Below, piece after piece: positions 13,354-24,252 of a stretch of DNA of 64,000 nucleotides. The notes beneath the pieces were generated by a model. That model searched no databases, was not told the origin of the DNA, and saw nothing but the letters and a program-made list of their open reading frames with translations. The stretch lies in NCBI GenBank assembly GCA_914767715.1, contig OU612072.1, positions 14,880,001-14,944,000 of the forward strand, in the 5' to 3' direction. The stretch comes from Membranipora membranacea. Lineage: Eukaryota; Bryozoa; Gymnolaemata; Cheilostomatida; Membraniporidae. Within the stretch, counting starts at the first letter, position 1. Each line of letters begins with the position of its first letter. Position numbers and translations under genes: made by a program.

Positions 13354-13456
13354 ACGGGGCTCCGCCCCGTACACCGTTGGGGGGCTCACAACGCCCCCAA
13401 ACCCCCAGGTGGGTGACTCGGGTGCTTCGCACCCTCGAAGCACCACGTTGTGGTGC
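13354..13456. repeat. GC-rich cluster of four short hairpins in the hAT right end
   Basis: Four palindromes follow each other in about 100 bases of otherwise AT-rich DNA. They are ACGGGGC-tcc-GCCCCGT (13354-13370), TTGGGGG...CCCCCAA (13377-13400), GGGTGC-ttc-GCACCC (13420-13434) and GCACCAC-gtt-GTGGTGC (13440-13456). Stems are 6-7 bp and three of the loops are 3 bases. Confidence 0.85.
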
Positions 13457-13679
13457 AGTATCGCCGTAAAATGGAATCTCCCTATTTTGTATTTAGAGAA
13501 CTTGGCAAGTATGATGCAATCAGATGGGAATGACATTACTCATTTCAACTGTATTCGATTCTGCCATGTCAGCTCAACTCTACGATAAAGCTTTTGTATG
13601 TTCGCCTTAATTCTTGGGTCACTAAACTACTTGGGAGAAACGAACATCAGGGTAATCTAGTTTACTTTGATCATAGTAG

Positions 13680-13740
13680 ATAGATCATCCTCTCCTATAC
13701 AGATAGGAAACAAGGCGTTTGCCTCTAATATGGTTACCAT
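13680..13740 (-). pseudogene. Relic of an ankyrin-caspase first exon (start region)
   Basis: Read on the minus strand from 13740 the DNA gives MVTILEANALFPICIGEDD. This aligns with the start of gene C (MATVLEATSTTQYPIWIGEDD) with no gap except near the variable threonines. Homology is lost after about 60 bases. It lies just right of the hAT insertion and is the remnant of a further family member or of a partial duplication. Confidence 0.75.
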
Positions 13741-14321
13741 GACTTTTATATCAAGATTTAAAACTTGCTGATGGTAGAATTACCATTCCATCTTTATAAC
13801 GAAGAACTACGCAGTGTTGTTTGAATCAAGTGTCAATCAATAAAGTCTATTCATTCATTCAAGTTACAATATTTTGATCATGACCTTGAGTTATATTCAT
13901 TACAGTAAACTATTCAAAAGATCATCGCAATTTTATTCTGAATAGTATGCAAACTCCAATGACGTAAGTCTTTAAACTTAAAGTGGAACGAGACAGAGGG
14001 GGTGCACAAGGATTAATCATAATTAGTTTTTGCTATTGACAAGGAAAACCATTGGATAATGAGTGTAATGTCACGCCTAGTTACGTCTCTTTTAGCCCAG
14101 TCCACGTGGCATTTGAGTTTTGCAGAAATCGAGCTTGCATGTTACAAGTGTTTTTCAAGTGCTCAGGTGTGTTATGCAAGAAATCGAGCAAAACCTGTGC
14201 CCTTGCAGCTTTGCAATGTTTATGTGATGTCGAAAGGAAGCAACATTTCACATCAGCTGATGAAAACATTTGACTTCGTGTACGAGCAAGGATTATTTGT
14301 ATCCTGCTATTCCACTGTATA

Positions 14322-14546
14322 ACAGGGCCGTAGATTAGAAAAGATGGTAGGGGAGGCAAAGGTCCGAGGTGAGTCCAATGCATCACCAGTAACCTCCTCC
14401 CCAAGCAATTCAAGCTATGTAATAAGCAACTGGAAATCCCAGAGGAGCTGATTCTGACATGCATTGTTGAATTGTTTTTAGGCCACTTTATTTAGCTTTC
14501 TAGGGGAGGCAGTGCCTTTCTGCCTCACCTAGAACTACGATCCTGT
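14322..14546. mobile_element. MITE-like element, first copy (relative at 22104-22319)
   Basis: The ends are ACAGGGCCGTAG and CTACGATCCTGT, an inverted repeat matching at 10 of 12 positions. The interior shares blocks with 22104-22319: ggggaggcaaa, atggaaatccca / ctggaaatccca, ggccattt / ggccacttt, and tcacctagaac. There is no coding capacity. The CAGGG ends suggest a non-autonomous hAT family different from the one at 9.3-13.5 kb; a convincing target duplication is not visible here. Confidence 0.7.
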
Positions 14547-17500
14547 ACAGTAAATAGTGTAAACTAATTCTAACTATCGTAGAGGTATAATTGTAATAAT
14601 CTTTGACACAATGATAATAAAAATAATCTTGCAGAAATGAAAGTGAATTAGAGAGATGCTGCTGCATTACCTTCCTCTAGAAGAAACTTTGCGGTACAAA
14701 TTTTTAATGGTATGTATTACATTAGAGGCCTATAGGCAGATGAAGATAAATGCAAAAGACGGAGGATGTCCGTGGTAAAGTGAACATCCGAAGGGAAATC
14801 ATGTCGACTGTGGTGTGAAAGTGTGTGATAATCCGGCCATAGCCATCCTCCGGTCGATTGTGAGTTTTGCAGAAAAGGTCAATTTGTTTGGCCAGTTGCA
14901 CTCCCACCACAGTTGAAACGCACTTTCTCGCATTGTTCGAAATCTTTGTGTAAAACATATTCATCATGGTCGCATCTAAAATTCAGGAAATTTCTAGTTG
15001 TTGCTCTATTGCAGCAGATGGCAATGCCCCACTACATGTAACGTTCATGGAAGAGACAGGTAAAAAAAAGGTTGCATAAAAATTGTTGGGGCTAATTGGT
15101 ATACTCCCAAAAAAAGTAGCCAATCTCGAGTAAAAAAATTGGTGACCCATGCCCTAATTCTCCATATGACCGGTATACATGGATGACAATGTGCGACAAC
15201 CAAAACGACTAGCCCTAAACCCGATGAACTTTTTCAGGACCACTAATTATAAATGAAGTGATTGTTTTATTCATGTCACATCATGAAAAAAATTGGTAAT
15301 AATGAATTGTTGCTGAAAAAAAAAAGATATAAATATTGTTTTGTTCACAATATACACTAATACATGACATCATCATACTTGTGTTTACTCGAATCCTTTA
15401 TACTTTATCATACTACTCTCTTAGATGAGATACATAGAGTTTTGGTCCTTACAACCCTCACAAACTCCCAAAATGATCGATAAGAATAGTGTTTATTTGT
15501 GGCCGCTTTTCTGCAACATCAATGAAAAATACTGTATTCAACAGTGCCCTTGGATAAAGCCCCTATAGCTATTGTACACAGTGAAATCATTCAGGCACTA
15601 CAAACAGACATCAAAGCAAATATAGAGGATATGTTCCTTGATGACACCAGAAATACGATTAAATGGTGATTATTGATTTTGCTAAATGAAGTAATATTAT
15701 CTGGAATATTTGCAATATTTGCAACTAAGCAAAAACAAAATTTTAGGAAGTTTTGCTTGAAGATCACGACAATAAGGGCTAGCTGATAAATCTTGGATAA
15801 TTGCAATTAGTGTGTTGATATCCAAAATCGTCTTACTTAAATAATAACTAAAACCCAACGTGATTGATAAAAAAAAAACTTAGTACGATTTTTTAATGTT
15901 ATTTACAGATGCGTGACTGCACTGTTGCTCTCAGACGAAGTCCAGCTTACTGCCTAAGGATGTGGCTCTGAACTGCTCAATTTATATTGCCATGATAATT
16001 CCACTGGTCATGCGATTAATCTGATTGGCTGATCGTTTCAGCTTAAGATTCTTTATTCATCGATTTACATATTTCTTCGCAATGTTGTACCATGTGACAA
16101 TGCGCCAATTGGTAAAAGGTTAACAGGATCTCGAAGTCAGAGTATTTGGCAATTAAGCTATTTTGTCATCTGATTAAGACAATTCACATCAACACAGTAT
16201 AGAACATGGAATAGCTCTGACGATTGATAGACAGTCATACTTGCTGTGTGGGTGCTTGTTACTTGTCGACTCCTACCATGAGGTTTCTCACTCAAAGAAA
16301 TTAAATCATCCATCCATTATCACACCTTTAATCTCAAATCCATCTACCTGTTGCTCAGTCATGAATCGAAGAGGAATCATTGATTCCCTAAATATCATAA
16401 CCTGCCTTGCACTCATTAACTCCCCCTTTTTTCAATGCCTACACATCTTGCAAATGATGAAATCATAACAGATTTTCTAATGGCTTGGCATTTTTTAAAG
16501 AGCCTTGGGATTCGATTTCATAGAAGCCCAGCAGCATTGCCTGAGGATGTCTAAAAATATTCAGGAAGCAAGGTATTCAGATTGAAAAATTGCAGTGGAA
16601 TATTTGCCATAGTATGATGAATGATCAATTGTCGCCAGAGGCCACGTGTTAGTTGTAACCAGTTTTATAACAGAAATCATCTACAAAGGTTTGAAATTCA
16701 TGGCTTCCAAAATTGTGGGGTTTTATTTTCAATATCAAGCGACAATCACCTGCACTTTAAAATGACAAAAAGGTAAATGAACTCCAGTAATTTGGTTTGT
16801 ACCTTAACTTTGGAGGACATATGGAAAATCGTGTTTATAAACCGCCGAGGGTATTGATCCCAATTGTTTCCTTTCTGTGAGGTCAGGAGCATGCTTCATC
16901 CTCATAATTTTATGCTGGCATTCATGCTGGCGTGCGTAGTAGCTGGGGTTTGGGTTGAGGGCACCGTTCAGTTAGGTCATGTCCTTTTCTTCGCAAACTT
17001 TTAATCATTACTAATATAGCTCTGATATATCACGGTGCATGTGAGTTCAAGGTCTGGTCTAACTCCACAACCATTCTGATGGTCTCTTATTCGGGCTTTA
17101 CTCTCTGGGAGTAAGATTTTGGATTTGTCTGTAGTATCTTAAAAAAGAAACTGTACCGGTACCCCATGAAACAGAAATATCAAGAAACTAGAAAGTTTAT
17201 CAGATCATGATGAAGAGTTTTATGGCCACAAAACTTGCTAATTACCAATTCAGATTGTAAATTGTTCAAAATAAATCACACTTTATTAATGTATTTATTA
17301 GAATTAAACTAATGAAAGTTTCACCCTTAAGTAATTTTCTTACGACCATTGAGATTTTTTAATTCATTCAAATTTATTATCAACTACAAATTCAAATTAC
17401 AAACATAGAACTTTTAACACTTTTGTACTTTTGTTGTCCAACTGTAAAATAGCCTCCACTACAGTTGTAGGTGTTTTCTCCTCCAATTGTGTTCTATACA

Positions 17501-18617
17501 GTTATGAGGTACATTATCATGTTACCATCTGTCGATATTTGAAGTAGAAAAACTGAAATCCATTGATAAATACCCCCTAACAGCTCACAGTTTATAATTC
17601 TTTGTATAAATTGAAACAATTTCCTGACTCGCTTGTTGACAAAGCTTTATACTTTTTCTCAAAAATTAATCAATTTTTCCCTTTTAAGAATTATACGAAA
17701 ATGAGGAAAAACCATAGAATGACTCAAATACGACAGTTTTCGGGAAGTAAAATGCCTCTCCCTCTTACCAATGTTGTATACTGTAACACATCTTGAATTC
17801 AAGGGAAAAGAGATGAGATGATACCTATATGGCTTCTCTTATTTCGCACAGGTAGGGAGTCTTCATACATTTAGGAGTTTATGGTCCCGATCTAAACGCC
17901 ATATTTGACACTGTTTACGCTTGTTTACCCTACTCAACTGTCATGGCTATATCGCCTTGCCTGGTTTGCAAGGCTAAACTATTGCACGGAAAATGTTTTT
18001 GCCGTCTTTGTAACGGTATGGTATTTCCCTCGTACAGGTTGTGACATGTTGTTTTATATGTTCTCGACTCTTTATGAGAATTATTTGATCTTATTATAGT
18101 TATAAAATCTAGGTGGGGCTTGTCAACCTACAGCCCATGGTCAGGCTGTGAATATTTGCGATACTTTGGTGATGAATGACACATTATAAAAGGGTAGTGC
18201 TGTGCAATACTCAACATTATTACATTGTAGTAATGTATATTTCATCAATATCAATATATAGTTTTGAAGTAGCACCCAGTGAAAATCATGATACATGAAA
18301 TCATTTGTGTGCTCCGAGACAGCTTGTCAGGGTATAGGAAGGTTCAATATATGACCAATCATCCAAGTAAACCAAGACAAGAAATACGATACATTTAATC
18401 CATTGCGAATTCTATGGGGCAAACATTGCAGTGGTTCCAATACTCTGACGTTGCCCAGCCCTGTTACTGGGTCCACCTTTGAACAGAGGGAGGCACATTT
18501 TTGTGAATCTTAATCTATTCTGAAATGCACACAATTGATGGCCTTAATTATTCAATAATCTTGCTTTTGATTTGGGCTGGGTGACCCTATGTACATTGTG
18601 TCAATGTTCTGAAAAAA
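14547..18617. other. Non-coding stretch, no gene recognised
   Basis: Only short ORFs without recognisable domains or paired splice sites occur. A short open piece at 14966-15060 followed by a GTAAAA donor-like site has no recognisable homology. Nothing else is supported. Confidence 0.6.
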
Positions 18618-18983
18618 TCTGAAACCTTTCAACACCAAAACCATGGAAACCATTCTTAAAACAGCCATACCTTCATTTAGATAATGAAGACATGAAGTCG
18701 TGACCCAAATCATAGCTGCAATGCTGCCCTAAGGAACGAATCTGAAACCTTTCGACACCTGAACCATGGAAACCATTCTTAAAACAGCCACCATACCTTC
18801 ATTTAGATAATGAAGACGTGAAGTCGTGACCCAAATCATAGCTGCAATGCTTCCCTAAGGAAGAAAACTGAAACCTTTCAACACCTAAACCATGGAAACC
18901 ATTCTTAAAACAGCCATTCCTTCTTTTAGACAATGAAGACATGAAGTCGTGACCTAATTCATAGCTTCATGGCTTAGTTCATT
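18618..18983 (+). repeat. Tandem repeat, about 123-126 bp x 2.9
   Basis: Three units start at about 18618, 18741 and 18867. Each contains ctgaaacctttc, ccatggaaaccattc, taaaacagcca and gaagtcgtgacc in the same order. The spacing is 123 and then 126 bases, and the last unit fades near agcttcatggctt. The units differ by a few substitutions and small indels. There is no coding potential. Confidence 0.9.
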
Positions 18984-19741
18984 TTTCCTTTCCATGCCAA
19001 TCATTGTCTATTTTAATATTTGAAAAGACTGATGCATCAAACCACGAGACTGGTGCGTAAGAATCCCTCATTGAGTGGTGTTGGGTGGTAAGGTGATGGC
19101 AATTCTTGGGAAAGTATTCGGAAATAATTGTTATTTTCATCACCTTCTGCGGTGATAAATCATGGCAAAAATGATTATGAATGACGCATCAATGCTAGTT
19201 GTTACCATCACCAATTATATACTAATCCGTCACTCACTGTCGCTTTATCCCTGCCAAAAGCGGTGTGCCCGCAGTTGCAAAATGAATTGTTAAGGTATTT
19301 TCATTTCTTCCTGCATTTGTTACTTTTCTATATTTAGCAAAATGAGGTCATCAGAACGTGTGACACTCATCATATTAGTGTCCTATCACCGTCAACTTGT
19401 AACTATATTTCCTTGAGAGACTCTAATATTATCACTCACTTGCCTTTCTGAAAAAAGCGCAATTGTCATCTTGTGCTAGAACGGCAGTTTCAATTCAAAC
19501 TACTCAATTTATGTGCAAAAAATGGTCATGGCAGAGTATTGCAAGGCCGTTGGTATATTATTGCCTTAATTAGTCAGACTCAAGTGTACTTAATTGCCTG
19601 TTTATTATTATCCATTTTATGAAGGCTTTTCGCAATCAAGAAAGTGTTACTGCGAGAAACCAATTGAGCTGAGTAGTTGCATTTTATCTTCAACGCTTTG
19701 ACCAGTTTTTTGCAATAACAATGTGAAGTATATTAAGTTTT

Positions 19742-20735
19742 ATAACGCTTGGGTTTGAGAATGACACAACTAAACAAACATGCTTCTGCTTGTAGATGAC
19801 ATGGTAGTCCCAGCTATCCCAACATGTTTGGACGCTTAAACTAACTCTGAGCTGAGAAGAAAGTTATTCTTTATCATTTATGTTATTCAAGGTTCTTTAC
19901 CCCAGTAATTGTTTCCTAATTGCGATACTTATAACACAAATATATTTGAATATACCAGGGTGCCATATAGCACCCTCAGGGTGCTATATGGTTGTGGTGT
20001 TGTTTTTGTGATAAAGTCCTTCCACCCTCTGAGATGCCATGTGGTAGGGGGATATGCAGGGTGTATATACATTTAAAATTCCATTAAGACATTAACTATT
20101 TCCGCATTGAGTTCTGGTATGAACAAAACAAGATAAAAGCAATTCCTTTTTTCCACTCAATCTAAAAAAATTCTGAGGCAGTTCCATAGCTCGAAGCTAA
20201 GGCTTAATTAGCCTCAGTTCGAACACAAAACTAACATGGAAATGCAGCGAATAAGCTTCATAACGCTTGGGTTCGAGAGTGACAGATTTAAACAAGCAAG
20301 TTTCTACTGGTAGATGGTATGGCAATCCTACTATGATCACACTTCGCCTGCCAGCAAAGCCTTAAATTCCCTGTGCTGTTCTGGGAATCTCATCAAAGTT
20401 TTGGCATCTGGTAATTCAGTAACTTGCCGGTATCGGAATGTGTGAGCGGTGCAAGCGATTGACGCAGTTGAGGCAATAACTGTTTTTTATTTGCTATGGG
20501 TATCACCAAAAAATATTTTTATATATACCAGGGTACTATGGTTATGGTAGTGTTGCTTTTTGAGATAAACTTCTACCCTCTGACAGATGCTATGTGGCAG
20601 GGTGCCATGGAGGGTGTATAAACTTTAAATTCAATCCACACATCAACTCCATCCGCATTGAGTTGAGTGGTATGAATAGAACAAGAAAATAACTAATATT
20701 CCTTTTTTCCGCTAAATCTAAAAAAAGTCTGGATT
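19742..20735 (+). repeat. Tandem duplication of a roughly 0.5-kb segment
   Basis: The first copy (19742 to about 20175) and the second (20261 to about 20735) share, in order, ataacgcttgggtt, a tatatacca-gggt block, a caccctctga / taccctctga block, gggtgtat, ccgcattgagtt and ccttttttcc. The offset changes from 519 to 571 bases across the unit, so indels have accumulated. The intervening and neighbouring DNA (18984-19741, 20736-22103) shows no gene. Confidence 0.82.
19963..19991. repeat. Perfect 13-bp-stem palindrome with 3-base loop
   Basis: CCATATAGCACCC-tca-GGGTGCTATATGG forms a perfect hairpin. It lies in the first copy of the 0.5-kb duplication; the second copy lacks most of it (gggtactatgg), so it was either created or lost after the duplication. 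Confidence 0.9.
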
Positions 20736-22103
20736 GGCGTCTTATCCCTGATAAAATATTTCTCTGTCATGTTGGGACGCTATAGTGGAGGAAAAAAGAT
20801 GAATCTATTAAATTTCTACACCTAAGAGAGTTGACACAACAAGGCAAACACTGCATACTTTCTGGTGCGCTTACGGATCCTGCTTGACTTACCTACATAT
20901 CTAAGTTGTCTTGTTCTCTCACCGCACAAATAAATATCTTTATGGAAATCCACCTTGGCCCTACCCAACTTAGCATAATGTTATTCTTGTTGCACACTCC
21001 TGTTCCTTTCGCTTACTTGCAAAATAAGAAACCACAATTGTTGACTTCCAAGTCAATGATCAAGTCCTACTCAGTGGACTTGAAGACATGGACTGAGTGT
21101 TTTCTCAGTTTATCATCTGTTGTTGGAGAGCAGGGTAGGTCAGCCATTTTCACTGACAACCAGAGTAGAATTCTCATACTTATGCCCTAACGGATTTTGC
21201 CTATGACGGGACCAAAATCAAAATGCGGTTTTGTATTGTAATCTTTATGTAAGCAAACACAAAATTCATTGAACATATGTCTCCTGTAAAAACTATTCTC
21301 TTTTAAGAACTTTGAACTCTTTATCCCAACACTCTTTCTTTGGTATTAATCATATGTGGAAGTTTGCATTTTTTTTGCTGCTACAGCTTAAGGCAAATTG
21401 GCTGTCCTCGTGTTAGTTTGGGTGGCCCAGCGCTGAGTTACCTGTTAATCTGATAAACCACAAGCTTGTCAAGTTGGACCACTCTCAAGTAAAGAATATG
21501 AAATTCGAAGGTTGGAAAAACTTTCAAAACTGCAGTTTTCTTTTATACAGGAGAGACGACTTGAGATCAGTGTAATTATATATCAGTCCGTTGGAAATTC
21601 TAGTGATATCACCAAGAGCAATGTTATGTGGGAATATAACATTTGAGTGGTTGTGAGATATATGCAAGGATACTGGATGGTTTTTCTAATGCTTTTCCTA
21701 TGTTATTCATAGCTCATTTGAATCACTTTGTTCTGGACCCACTACTGGATGTTATTCTTTTCCTTGACTTCTACTTTGATTCATTCACATTTAAAACATT
21801 TAGTGTCAGATTCTTGGCCAGTAACAAGACTTTGATCTCTCTACAATGCTGTAGATGACAATGTACGTCAGGTCGGTTAGGTCAAGAATGTGTGAGAGCG
21901 CCGGTGAATACCTAATTCTCATTATGTTGCTATTAATTCATCGTTTTTTCTCGCTGGAGTGTTGTTTTGTTGTAATGATGGAAGCGAATTAGACATCTAT
22001 CACAATAAAAGGATCTCTTGTTGAGGTGAACCCTGGAGCAGCTCGCAGCTGATAAATGTACTTTGTTTTTTTTCCTCCCACACACCACACATGATGGCAA
22101 GAA

Positions 22104-22319
22104 CAGGGTCGTAGTTAACAATAAAAGGAAGGGGAGGCAAAATTCCTCGAGGGTGCAAAGCAACCGGTTTTAAGGTGTAGGATTAGCAAATGGAAATCCC
22201 AAATGAGCCAATCCTGAGATGGGTAAATCGATTATACTGTTTTGGGGCCATTTTGTGTAGCTTTTTATGGGAAGGGGCGCAGCGCCCCGCCCCATACCTC
22301 ACCTAGAACAACAGGCCTG
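22104..22319. mobile_element. MITE-like element, second copy
   Basis: It starts CAGGGTCGTAG and ends GGCCTG, and shares internal blocks with 14322-14546. The flanks ggcaagaa (22096-22103) and gaaaagaa (22320-22327) match at 6 of 8 positions, compatible with a worn 8-bp target duplication. A hairpin GGGGCG-cag-CGCCCC lies at 22274-22288, where the other copy has GAGGCAG...CTGCCTC instead. Bases 22320-23180 to its right hold no supported gene. Confidence 0.65.
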
Positions 22320-23589
22320 GAAAAGAAAATTAGCCCATCTACTGGCCGCACAACATGAAGTTTTCTGGAATCGAATGCGTAATTAAGAGTGAGCGATTAA
22401 GATGTAGGCTTTAGATTATGCCCTGTGGTCTTGATAAGCACCTCTTAATCAAAATGATTGATGGTATTTTAGTCCCCTACGGAAGTGTTAACTTGACATC
22501 CGATGTGCCATCGTTACAACAGGTGCCTGTGGCGGTGATTTATGACTCACCCCAACCATGGCTTGATCGACGTCAAAGAATCAGTGTCGGCAATGAGCTA
22601 TGATTTCATGACTAACCTCAGTTGAAGTATTTGCAGGAGGAGAAGTCTGCCTTTTCGTACATGTGTGAAATAGCTGAATTGAATTATAGCTAAAATAACC
22701 TTTGTTACATTATATAAACTCTCACCTCAACTTGCCAAAATTTAGAACTTGCTGTCTGCTAACAAGGTAAACTAATCTCTAGCTAACATTTACTTCTCTA
22801 AATAAGATGTAAAGTCTGTTGTAACCCCAGCCTCAAAAACATGTGTATCGTGAAAGACCGTATTTAATTCCATCCATGCATTTAGCTAACATGCTTAATG
22901 TAATTTACTTTCAAATCAAACCTTATTCTAACTTGCTAATCTTAGATTATTTTTTCATCTTGCGAGGCCGACAATAATTAATCAAGGAGAAAATGATTTG
23001 TTATCCCACCAACCCTGCAAAAATACCACATTGATATTATTTTTAAAATGACTTATCATTGTTACTTAGACGAGACTAAAGAGGCTAATCTGTCATAGTG
23101 AAATTGTATGGCTCATTGCTGAATGTCTTAAAAGAGCTGGTTTTCTAGGCTCCTGCATGTGAAAGTTGAGACAACTTCATGTGCGAAGGATCTTTCAAAG
23201 AATAACAGCATATCTCTAACACCCAATACAGGCCAGTAATTTGATGTGACCAAGCATTGTCAAGTTTTTCCTGGTGGTTTTGTCGAGTTCAAATGATAAT
23301 GGGCTGAGCACTTACGGTAGTGATCTTAAACTCCTCTTGGTAAATTGCAGTTGGAACAGACAATGTGTACATGAAATATGAATCTACGTTCTCGAATCCC
23401 AAAGAGTAGCTTGCCATGACAAGCTGGCCAGGCTAACTTCAAAGATAAAAGACAGTTTAAAATGTCAGACTGGCAGCATACAACAAAATATCCCTTTTTA
23501 CTGTAAGCCGATGGTGGCATCTATATCATGAGTTAGCTGTGAGGGTGGCATTCACACAGACTCTTGACTTACTCGGATGTAGTTTTAAG

Positions 23590-24252
23590 ATGGCGAGGCT
23601 GGTATAATTCTTTGGATTGCTTGGATAACAGATCGGAGTGAGTGTACTGCAGTCACCCCCTCGACTCTCCAGCTGCAGGCTTCTATACTAAGCTAAACCT
23701 CAGACACCAGGCTGGCAGTCAGAGGTTACATATTCCGCCGGACAGTCATGTGTGTCTCAAGTAATTTTTCAAAACATTAATGACGATATTATCAACAAAA
23801 CAGATCTAAGGAACTGTGAGAACTTCTATAAATGTAAGAGACATTCAATATTCCATTGCCCTTGTGCAGTGGGCGAGACCTTCAACCCTAATACTCTGAG
23901 GTGTGATGACTCCAAATCTGTGTGTGAGTGTGAACTTGAGGAAACAGAAATTTCTGGAGAAACTGAAACTGAAGTTCCCGTCAAACCAGCAACAACATTT
24001 TCAGTAGATTTTATCTCTTCTCTGAAGCCAGAACTTATGAGTCTTTCTTTGGCAAACCCAAATCAGAAACCAACAACGTAAGGTCTTCCTTCACACACCA
24101 CTTACAACGGCAACGTTATTGTAGTAGCTATTGTGGCACTAACGATGATGATTCTAACAACAGTTGTGATACGCATCTGGCTGTGGCAGCGCTGCATCCT
24201 ACCTTGTAGAGAAAGTTCTATTCATGCATGCGAAATTCAACAATCTCTATAG
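23590..24252 (+). pseudogene. Chitin-binding membrane protein gene, copy 1, with four in-frame stops
   Basis: This is a same-length (663-base) homologue of the open gene at 26730-27392. The peritrophin-type domain is intact: NCENFYKC, then HCPCAVGETFNPNTLRCDD, then SVC, followed by an acidic/Thr-rich linker and a hydrophobic segment. Relative to copy 2, four codons are TAA in the same frame: 23605-23607 (TCA in copy 2), 23626-23628 (TTA), 23689-23691 (AAA) and 24079-24081 (CAA). Three stops fall in the predicted signal-peptide region and one sits just before the membrane segment. No net frameshift separates the copies. The simplest reading is a young pseudogene. A splice form that skips the upstream part and yields a soluble one-domain protein is the alternative. 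Confidence 0.72.

Larger units (their letters stand above)
9293..13513 (+). mobile_element. hAT-type DNA transposon, full length, with TIRs and 8-bp target duplication
   Basis: The element begins CATACTTGCCAAGT (9293-9306) and ends with its exact reverse complement ACTTGGCAAGTATG (13500-13513), a perfect 14-bp terminal inverted repeat. The flanking 8-mers are atgcaaac (9285-9292) and atgcaatc (13514-13521), matching at 7 of 8 positions, which is the target-site duplication length of hAT elements. Inside lies a plus-strand, intron-containing hAT/ZBED-like transposase. Bases 9307-9721 and 12771-13280 hold no gene. The right subterminal part carries short TAACACC repeats and a GC-rich hairpin cluster. 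The single mismatch in the target duplication and the broken transposase argue for an old, immobile copy. Confidence 0.88.

Noticed and set aside
14052-14967. Several overlapping ORFs on both strands
   Set aside because: They lie across or beside the MITE at 14322-14546, lack domains and show no splice context.
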